Below, piece after piece: positions 6,076 to 10,804 of a stretch of DNA of 10,804 bases. Both the position numbers and the translations under genes were made by a program. The notes under the pieces were generated by a model. That model did not search any database. It saw nothing but the letters and a program-made list of their open reading frames with translations, and was not told the origin of the DNA. This stretch comes from Candidatus Sulfotelmatobacter sp. (lineage in GTDB: Bacteria; Acidobacteriota; Terriglobia; Terriglobales; Acidobacteriaceae). Each line of letters starts with the position of its first letter. Position 1 is the first letter of the stretch. The stretch lies in the NCBI GenBank assembly GCA_030040725.1, contig JASHTD010000118.1:1-10804 (forward strand), read 5' to 3'.

Positions 6076-6621
6076 TTACCGCTTGGCTTTAGCTGAGGCC
6101 GGTAATTGGAATCCGATGTGGCCGCGCGGGGGATCTTCGGGAGCCATCAATTCGTTGATAGCTTCGAGTAATTCCTGGATCGCAGAGTCGTGCGTATCCA
6201 GACGCCGTTCCAGTTCGCCGACCTTTGCGGCGAGCCGCTGGTTGGCGGCAAGCATTTCGCGCAGACGCACGAAGGCTCGGACGACAAAGACGCTCATCCG
6301 TACGGCACGGTCCGAGTTGAGAACGGTCGCAGCCATAATCGCGCCGTGTTCGGTGAAGGCGTAAGGCCTATATCGTCGGCCGCCATGGACATCACTTGAG
6401 ATCACATTTTGTGATCTCAAGAATTCGTGTTCCGCCGCATTGAGCTGAAAAACAAAGTCTGGAGGAAAGCGTTCGCGATTGCGTTTGAGTTGCTGGTTGA
6501 GGATGCGGACCGGAACACCGTACAACTCCGCGATGTCCGAATCGAGAATGACCCTTCGGTGGCGAAGAAATAGGATGCGCGACTCTACCGAGAAAGGCAG
6601 ACGCACATGCCTTTTTGGCAT
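6076..6621 (-). CDS. ORF6N domain-containing protein (putative DNA-binding, phage-type)
   Basis: A protein of the ORF6N family, a DNA-binding-like domain known from phage and prophage proteins (relative of KilA-N/Bro-type modules) and from many chromosomal orphan genes. With the ATG at 6621 it has 181 residues. The ORF6N domain covers about residues 14-120, including RVILDSDIAELYGV, LNQQLKRNRERFPPDFVFQL, FLRSQNVISS and the very typical YAFTEHGAIMAATVLNSDRAV followed by VRAFVRLREML. A coiled-coil-like tail with RLDTHDSAIQELL, then a PPRGHIGF end, follows. In-frame ATGs at 6654 and 6684 would add 11 or 21 residues, but those codons run through palindromic DNA. The 6621 start has GGTG a few bases upstream and gives the usual MPK-type beginning. 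The gene separates the mutase subunits and has no phage neighbours. The cellular role is unknown; autoregulation is suggested by the palindromes. Confidence 0.8.
   Translation of the reverse strand: MPKRHVRLPFSVESRILFLRHRRVILDSDIAELYGVPVRILNQQLKRNRERFPPDFVFQLNAAEHEFLRSQNVISSDVHGGRRYRPYAFTEHGAIMAATVLNSDRAVRMSVFVVRAFVRLREMLAANQRLAAKVGELERRLDTHDSAIQELLEAINELMAPEDPPRGHIGFQLPASAKAKR
6395..6421. promoter_or_regulatory. Palindrome A inside the ORF6N gene (12-bp perfect arms)
   Basis: Arms CTTGAGATCACA (6395-6406) and its exact complement (6410-6421) flank a TTT centre. On the coding strand it spans the codons for FLRSQNVIS, the most conserved short motif of the ORF6N domain. It uses TTG, AGA and TCA codons that are uncommon in the surrounding GC-rich genes. 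It matches palindrome B at 22 of 25 bases. Confidence 0.7.
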
Positions 6622-6639
6622 TGTCACCAATTTGGTGCC
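6617..6639. repeat. Weak third inverted repeat near the ORF6N start
   Basis: CACCAA (6626-6631) and TTGGTG (6633-6638) form 6-bp arms around one base, and GGCA (6617-6620) to TGCC (6636-6639) adds an overlapping partial symmetry. It overlaps the preferred ATG at 6621 and lies 36 bases, centre to centre, from palindrome B. It shares only a CA(C)AAATTG(G)TG-like core with the other two, so relatedness is uncertain. Confidence 0.35.
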
Positions 6640-6655
6640 TGGGTGCGTTTTCATT

Positions 6656-6680
6656 TTGAGGTCACAAATTGTGATCTCAA
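6656..6680. promoter_or_regulatory. Palindrome B at the 5' end of the ORF6N gene, possible operator
   Basis: Arms TTGAGGTCACA (6656-6666) and TGTGATCTCAA (6670-6680) flank AAT, with a single mismatch in 11 pairs. It matches palindrome A at 22 of 25 bases, although the two lie about 260 bases apart and are in different reading frames relative to the gene. It sits 35 bases upstream of the preferred ORF6N start, where an operator would be expected. Confidence 0.65.
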
Positions 6681-6720
6681 TCATAGTCGCGAAGGCGGTT
6701 AAAATCTGTGCTTATCATTT

Positions 6721-6738
6721 GAATTCGTCTGAGAATTC
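6721..6738. repeat. Short inverted repeat with GAATTC arms
   Basis: Two GAATTC hexamers (6721-6726 and 6733-6738) are separated by GTCTGA. The element sits in the 190-base gap between the mutase gene and the ORF6N gene, about 40-60 bases upstream of palindrome B. Because GAATTC is itself palindromic, the arms count equally as direct or inverted repeats. It could be a regulatory site or chance. Nothing else recognisable is in this gap. Confidence 0.3.
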
Positions 6739-6874
6739 CCGTTTCAGGTTCCAAGGTACTGGAATAGGTAGGAACTCCCCAGCTGCTTTGGTGTTCGAGA
6801 GGTGTGGTTGGCGGTTGGGCACACAGGTAACTGCACCGGAACAAATAAGGCGAAAAAGCATTGGCCCAAGTTGG

Positions 6875-8674
6875 CTACGTGATGCTGGTTTCCGTGTAGC
6901 TGCCATACACCTGGCGCAGCGCCTCGCAAATTTCTCCAACCGTGGCGTAGGCGCGCACGGCGTCAATAATAAAAGGCATGGTGTTGGATGGAGCAAGATT
7001 TGCATTTCCGTTGGACTCTGGTTCCTGGGCCGCTGCCTTCTTCAGAGCTTCCAGAGTTCGCTTCACGTCTTCATTCGATCTTCGCGCGCGGAGAGCCTTT
7101 AGCTTCGCGGTCTGCTGCTGCGCGACACTCTCATCGATGTAAAGAATTTGCGGTGGTTCTTCTTCAATCACAAATTCATTCACTCCCACGACAATCTTCT
7201 CTTTTGCTTCGGCGGCTCGTTGATACTGGTACGACGCCTCGGCGATTTCCTTCTGTGGATAAGCGCGCTCGATGGCTTTCACCATCCCACCCATGGCATC
7301 GAGTTTGCCAAAGTAATCGAAGGCTCCGTTTTCCATTTTCAGTGTGAGGTTTTCGAGGAAATAGGAGCCACCGAGCGGATCGACGGTCTGGGTCACTCCC
7401 GATTCATAGGCGATGATTTGCTGCGTGCGCAGCGCGATGCGAGCAGCTTCTTCCGTAGGCAGGGCCAGCGCTTCATCGTAGGAGTCGCAGTGCAACGATT
7501 GTGTTCCTCCTAGCACCGCCGCTAAAGCCTGAAGCGCCACGCGAGCGATATTGTTCATCGGTTGCTGCGCCGGCAATGAAACTCCTGCGGTCTGAGTGTG
7601 GAAGCGCATGAGCCATGTGCGCTGATTCCTGGCCCCGAAACGCTCTTTCATTACGCGCGCCCAGATCTTGCGCGCGGCTCGGTATTTCGCGATCTCCTCA
7701 AAGAAGTCGTTGTGCGCGTTGAAGAAGAAGCTCAGGCGCGGGCCGAATTCGTCAACTGCGAGTCCGCGTTTCCGCGCCCACTCGACGTATTCAACGCCGT
7801 CATACAAAGTGAACGCCAGTTCCTGCAGCGCAGTCGATCCCGCCTCGCGAATGTGATAGCCGCTGATGGAAATGGTGTTGAAGCGGGGAGTAAATTTTGA
7901 ACCGAATTCGAATGTGTCGATCACCAGGCGCATCGAAGGTGCGGGCGGATAAATGTATTCCTTCTGCGCGATGTATTCCTTCAGAATGTCATTTTGAATG
8001 GTGCCGGAAATCTGCTTCCAGTCTGCCCCTTGCCTCTCCGCCACAACCAGATACATGGCCCAGAGAACTGATGCCGGCGAATTAATCGTCATGGAGACAG
8101 TGGTCTTTTCCAGATCGATGCCGTTGAACAGAATCTCCATGTCTTCGAGCGAATCGATGGCTACGCCGCATTTCCCCACTTCGCCTTCGCTTGCCGGATG
8201 ATCTGAGTCATAGCCCATCAATGTGGGCAAGTCGAAAGCAACCGAGAGTCCGCCGCCGCCATGCTCAAGCAGATATTTGTACCGGCGATTGGTTTCTTCC
8301 GGCGACGCAAACCCGGAGAACTGCCGCATGGTAAAAAGTTTGCCTCGATACCCCGTAGCATGAATGCCGCGTGTGAACGGGGGCTGACCCGGATAGCCAA
8401 GATATTTTTCTTCGCTCCAATCCGCGGGAAGATCAGCTGGTGTGTAGAGGCGGCGAATGGGAACCCCGGATATTGTGGTGAAGCGCGAGTGGCTGTGCTC
8501 ATCGAGATTTATGCCACTGGGTGTGCCGATCGGCCGCTCGGGATTTTTCTCGATCGTCGGAGCGAGCGTTTCCTCCGCCCACTTTTTTTCTGCGGTGGAG
8601 GGATGCCGTCTTTCAAAGACATCGGCGATTGGATTGTCAGCAATTTGCGGCTTGCCCGGCTTCTTATCGGCCAT
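6875..8674 (-). CDS. icmA: Adenosylcobalamin-dependent acyl-CoA mutase large subunit, isobutyryl-CoA mutase type
   Basis: A 599-residue catalytic subunit of the methylmalonyl-CoA mutase superfamily: a TIM-barrel substrate domain without its own B12 domain, which is encoded at 4795-5214. Landmarks include YPGQPPFTRGIHATGYRGK (94-112), GGLSVAFDLPTLMGYDSDHP (141-160), TIQNDILKEYIAQKE (225-239), SISGYHIREAG (269-279, with the radical-stabilising Tyr273-His274), RLSFFFNAHNDFFEEIAK and RFHTQTAGVSL. Specificity positions read Phe119 (RQFSGF) and Gln237 (YIAQKE). Methylmalonyl-CoA mutase has Tyr89 and Arg207 there; Streptomyces isobutyryl-CoA mutase has Phe80 and Gln198, with the same 118-residue spacing. 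This predicts interconversion of isobutyryl-CoA and n-butyryl-CoA, or of isovaleryl-CoA and pivalyl-CoA. Automated annotation would probably say methylmalonyl-CoA mutase. The ATG at 8674 has a GGGG ribosome-binding site five bases upstream, and a good promoter candidate precedes it. Confidence 0.9.
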   Translation of the reverse strand: MADKKPGKPQIADNPIADVFERRHPSTAEKKWAEETLAPTIEKNPERPIGTPSGINLDEHSHSRFTTISGVPIRRLYTPADLPADWSEEKYLGYPGQPPFTRGIHATGYRGKLFTMRQFSGFASPEETNRRYKYLLEHGGGGLSVAFDLPTLMGYDSDHPASEGEVGKCGVAIDSLEDMEILFNGIDLEKTTVSMTINSPASVLWAMYLVVAERQGADWKQISGTIQNDILKEYIAQKEYIYPPAPSMRLVIDTFEFGSKFTPRFNTISISGYHIREAGSTALQELAFTLYDGVEYVEWARKRGLAVDEFGPRLSFFFNAHNDFFEEIAKYRAARKIWARVMKERFGARNQRTWLMRFHTQTAGVSLPAQQPMNNIARVALQALAAVLGGTQSLHCDSYDEALALPTEEAARIALRTQQIIAYESGVTQTVDPLGGSYFLENLTLKMENGAFDYFGKLDAMGGMVKAIERAYPQKEIAEASYQYQRAAEAKEKIVVGVNEFVIEEEPPQILYIDESVAQQQTAKLKALRARRSNEDVKRTLEALKKAAAQEPESNGNANLAPSNTMPFIIDAVRAYATVGEICEALRQVYGSYTETSIT

Positions 8675-8697
8675 GAAAACCCCAGTGTCCTAATTTG

Positions 8698-8726
8698 ATG
8701 ATAGGGAACTACTAGCCGGCGGGCAA
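8698..8726 (-). promoter_or_regulatory. Candidate sigma-70 promoter of the mutase gene
   Basis: On the minus strand TTGCCC (8726-8721, 4 of 6 to consensus) and TATCAT (8703-8698, 5 of 6) are separated by exactly 17 bases. The predicted transcript would start roughly 15-20 bases before the mutase ATG and include its GGGG ribosome-binding site. It lies in the 84-base gap after the glycosyltransferase gene, which suggests that the mutase starts its own transcription unit. Confidence 0.45.
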
Positions 8727-8758
8727 GATAACCGCAGGAGCACGGAACGGCCGGTCGG

Positions 8759-9544
8759 TCAGTCTTTGTAGCGACTGGCTTCGGATCGCGTGCGTGCCAA
8801 TTCCCACGCCTTGGCATACTTCCACGAGACATAGTCCGCATGGTAGAGGTGCAGCAACAGGCCTTCGCGGCCATCGAGAAATCCCAGGCGGAAAAAATAG
8901 TTGTAAATGAAGGTCAAGAACGGCCGCAGAACGATATCCGCAAAACTGAAGCTGCGGTGACCCTTGGCGACCGCCAGCTCCGCGCCAAGCCCTGAGTAGC
9001 GGTTCATATGATTCAGGTAGAGCGCGAGGTTCGGATAGGTGTAATGCACCACTGGATTGGTGAACTGCCGCGTGTACTGCGGCACTTCGGCTTTCAGTTC
9101 GCAACGATCGTGCGGGTCGTGTCCGGTGACAAATCCCTGCCCGCGGCGAAACAGACGCAACTTCGCATCAGGATAAAAGCCTCCGTGGCGCATCCAGCGG
9201 CCAAGAAACAGGTTTTTACGTGGTAGCCGGTATCCAGCCGCGGCGTTCGAATCGGCGATAGCTGTGCGAATTTCCTGCGCGAGACCAGCGCTGACTTCCT
9301 CATCCGCATCGAGGAGCAGTACCCATCCTTTGGTGCAAAGATCAATGGCGTATTGTTTCTGGGCCACATAGCCGCGCCAGGGTTCGATCAAGACCCGCGC
9401 TCCGTATTCGCGGGCAATTTCGCAGGTGCGATCAGTCGATCCGGAATCTACGACCACGATTTCGTCCGCCCATTTCACGCTCTCGAGAGTTCGGCCCAGG
9501 TTGGCTTCTTCGTTGTGGCTGACGATAGCGACGGAAAGTGTCAT
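8759..9544 (-). CDS. Family 2 glycosyltransferase, WaaE/KdtX-like
   Basis: A 261-residue GT2 (GT-A fold) glycosyltransferase resembling LPS inner-core beta-1,4-glucosyltransferases (WaaE/KdtX). It is predicted to transfer a sugar from an activated nucleotide donor to a lipid-linked or LPS acceptor at the inner face of the cytoplasmic membrane. The N-terminal nucleotide-binding motif is SVAIVSHNEEANLGRTLESV (4-23), then WADEIVVVDSGSTDRT (25-40), and the metal-binding DAD is at 79-81 in WVLLLDADEEV. The C-terminal half, with LFRRGQGFVTGHDPHDR, the VHYTYPNLALYLNHMNRYS segment and a hydrophobic FLTFIYNYFFRLGFLDG stretch, is typical of this subfamily. The ATG at 9544 is chosen over an upstream GTG at 9574, because AGGAAA lies five bases before it and homology starts at once. 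It follows the ArnT-like gene by 66 bases, so both probably serve envelope glycan synthesis. Acceptor and donor are not known. Confidence 0.88.
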   Translation of the reverse strand: MTLSVAIVSHNEEANLGRTLESVKWADEIVVVDSGSTDRTCEIAREYGARVLIEPWRGYVAQKQYAIDLCTKGWVLLLDADEEVSAGLAQEIRTAIADSNAAAGYRLPRKNLFLGRWMRHGGFYPDAKLRLFRRGQGFVTGHDPHDRCELKAEVPQYTRQFTNPVVHYTYPNLALYLNHMNRYSGLGAELAVAKGHRSFSFADIVLRPFLTFIYNYFFRLGFLDGREGLLLHLYHADYVSWKYAKAWELARTRSEASRYKD

Positions 9545-9610
9545 GCAGTTTCCTGACGATCGATTGCCGACCAAACCCCGGCCGATCTACCCTCATCATC
9601 AATCAGCCGG

Positions 9611-10804
9611 TCAACAATCAACAATGCTTGGCGGGGTTCGCCCGCCGGTTTCGGCAAGCAGAAACACCATGAGGATAAATAATTCCGGTTCGATGGGATG
9701 ACGATAGCGCGCGTGCGGGAAAACAAAATAATAGACCACGGGATATGTCAGCATCAGACCGGCGAAAAGCCAGGCTGCTGGCCGCTTCTGCCGCACTGCG
9801 CATCCGGCGCCCCAGATCGCCAGGACTGACGAAGCCAGAAAAAGCGAACTGCGGAAATCAACCGGGGCCACGCTGTCCGTCGGACGGGGGACGCCGTTCC
9901 AATAATAGAAAAAGCGCTTCAGAGAAATGATGACGAAGCGATCCGGGTGGGCGCGAATCCAGTCGAAGGCTCGCTGCCGGCAAAAAGCCTCATACTTGAG
10001 TTCGCCCATCCGTTTGAAGTTCTCGAATTCGGGTTGGTTGAGATTGGGCTGCAACGATGCGAACAACATGCCGTCAGAAAATTTATTGTTGCCCAATCGG
10101 AGCTGCAGCCCGAAGTCGTCGCGAATAAAAACAAGACGCCCAAAGACTTCGTAGTTGCGGATCAACCACGGCGACAGAACCAGGAAGAAAACGAGCGACG
10201 AAAGCGCAATTCCGCCCAGGGATGACAATCCCCTCCGCGATCTCCGCGACCACACCCACAATCCACAGAATGGCAGAAAGGCGAGAGACGCAGGATTGGC
10301 CAACGCTCCTATGCCCCACAAAATGCCGAACAGCACCCAGCGCCGCAGACCCGGCCGATCTACCAGTTCGAGCGCGACGAGAAACACCAATGCAAGGATC
10401 AGCGGGGTTAGAGTCGTGTCCCAGATCCAATGGATCGACCAGTACCAGACATAAGGATTCAGCGCCCACGCTCGCGCTGACCAGACGGCGATACCCTTAC
10501 CAAAAGTTCGCTGCGCAATGAAAAACAGTGGAATGGTGGTCAACGATGCCAGCAGGCTGTTGATGGAAAGTAGGACCCAGGCCGAAGAGTACGTGTAGAT
10601 TCCAAAAATTCTGAATACCGCGGCAATTAAGCAAGGGTAAAGAGGGGGCTCCCATGCGCTGGGTCCGGTGTGATCACCGTAGGGATTGGCGAAGCCCTCG
10701 CCTGATGCGATCGACCGGCCTACCCGGCCCATCTCGAAGCCGAAGCCAAAATGATCCTCGACGGTGCGCATGCGGTATTGATGCAGCGCTCCGATCAGCG
10801 TGAT
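9611..10804 (-). CDS. ArnT/PMT-like integral membrane glycosyltransferase (GT39/GT83 type), 5' end outside the window
   Basis: At least 397 residues of a polytopic membrane protein; the frame stays open to the right edge (ITLIGALHQYR precedes an internal Met at 10771), so the start lies beyond the window. Family members transfer a sugar from a polyprenyl-phosphate donor to lipid A, protein or other acceptors on the periplasmic side. The region GRVGRSIASGEGFANPYG followed by TGPSAWEPPLYP matches the first periplasmic loop of bacterial ArnT/PMT-like enzymes. About eight to ten hydrophobic helices can be seen, for example SINSLLASLTTIPLFFIA, LTPLILALVFLVALELV, LSSLVFFLVLSPWLI and GLMLTYPVVYYFVFPHARY, with one larger hydrophilic segment about 80 residues long between the two helical blocks. 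The catalytic acidic residue of the first loop should lie near or before the window edge. The substrate is unknown; a LPS- or exopolysaccharide-related role is inferred from the neighbouring glycosyltransferase. Confidence 0.82.
   Translation of the reverse strand: MTLIGALHQYRMRTVEDHFGFGFEMGRVGRSIASGEGFANPYGDHTGPSAWEPPLYPCLIAAVFRIFGIYTYSSAWVLLSINSLLASLTTIPLFFIAQRTFGKGIAVWSARAWALNPYVWYWSIHWIWDTTLTPLILALVFLVALELVDRPGLRRWVLFGILWGIGALANPASLAFLPFCGLWVWSRRSRRGLSSLGGIALSSLVFFLVLSPWLIRNYEVFGRLVFIRDDFGLQLRLGNNKFSDGMLFASLQPNLNQPEFENFKRMGELKYEAFCRQRAFDWIRAHPDRFVIISLKRFFYYWNGVPRPTDSVAPVDFRSSLFLASSVLAIWGAGCAVRQKRPAAWLFAGLMLTYPVVYYFVFPHARYRHPIEPELFILMVFLLAETGGRTPPSIVDC

Noticed and set aside
6071..6081. 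GCGGT/ACCGC palindrome at the ORF6N stop codon as a terminator
   Set aside because: The stem is only five pairs around one base, too small a loop to fold, and has no U-run.
5819..6364. A 181-residue open frame on the + strand spanning the AlkA and ORF6N genes
   Set aside because: It crosses two convincing minus-strand genes and their gap, with serine/arginine-rich shadow composition and no motif.
6076..6621. ORF6N gene as a remnant of a prophage
   Set aside because: No integrase, structural, lysis or attachment-site signal surrounds it; ORF6N genes are also common as isolated chromosomal genes.
6479..7102. A 207-residue open frame on the + strand across the gap between the ORF6N and mutase genes
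   Set aside because: Both ends are antisense to real genes and the middle contains the palindromes; no domain could be recognised.

Overview
The window looks like a stretch of chromosome from a soil-type bacterium, most likely an Acidobacteriota (Koribacter/Terriglobia-like) or a similar moderately GC-rich lineage. This is an inference from gene content and style, not a measured classification. Every convincing gene lies on the minus strand, so transcription runs from position 10804 towards position 1. No rRNA, tRNA, CRISPR array, transposase or plasmid function was seen, and no gene-free stretch exceeds 190 bases.

In transcription order, the right end (10804-8759) holds two envelope-glycan genes: an ArnT/PMT-like membrane glycosyltransferase cut by the window edge, and a WaaE-like family 2 glycosyltransferase. 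The centre (8674-4203) holds the large and small subunits of a split adenosylcobalamin-dependent acyl-CoA mutase. Its specificity residues are those of isobutyryl-CoA mutase (Phe/Gln) rather than methylmalonyl-CoA mutase (Tyr/Arg). The two subunit genes are separated by an ORF6N-domain gene and an AlkA-type DNA glycosylase gene, and are followed by an unusually short crotonase. The left part (4092-633) is the distal leucine-degradation block: the carboxyltransferase subunit of methylcrotonyl-CoA carboxylase, HMG-CoA lyase and a LiuC-like methylglutaconyl-CoA hydratase. A hotdog thioesterase and the first 54 codons of histidine ammonia-lyase complete the run.

The metabolic genes together suggest catabolism and rearrangement of branched-chain acyl-CoAs. 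Leucine carbon passes through methylcrotonyl-, methylglutaconyl- and HMG-CoA to acetoacetate and acetyl-CoA, while the B12 mutase could interconvert isobutyryl-CoA and butyryl-CoA. The biotin carboxylase subunit, isovaleryl-CoA dehydrogenase and the mutase chaperone GTPase are not in the window.

The most unusual DNA-level structures are two. First, two nearly identical palindromes of about 25 bp lie in the ORF6N gene, one at its 5' end and one inside it over the family's conserved LRSQ-x-V-x-S codons. They are read in different frames, which points to a nucleotide-level role such as self-recognition. Second, a 72-bp block between mccB and the HMG-CoA lyase gene is built of nine contiguous degenerate octamers (CAATSRCT-like), four in one orientation and five in the other, forming a long imperfect hairpin.
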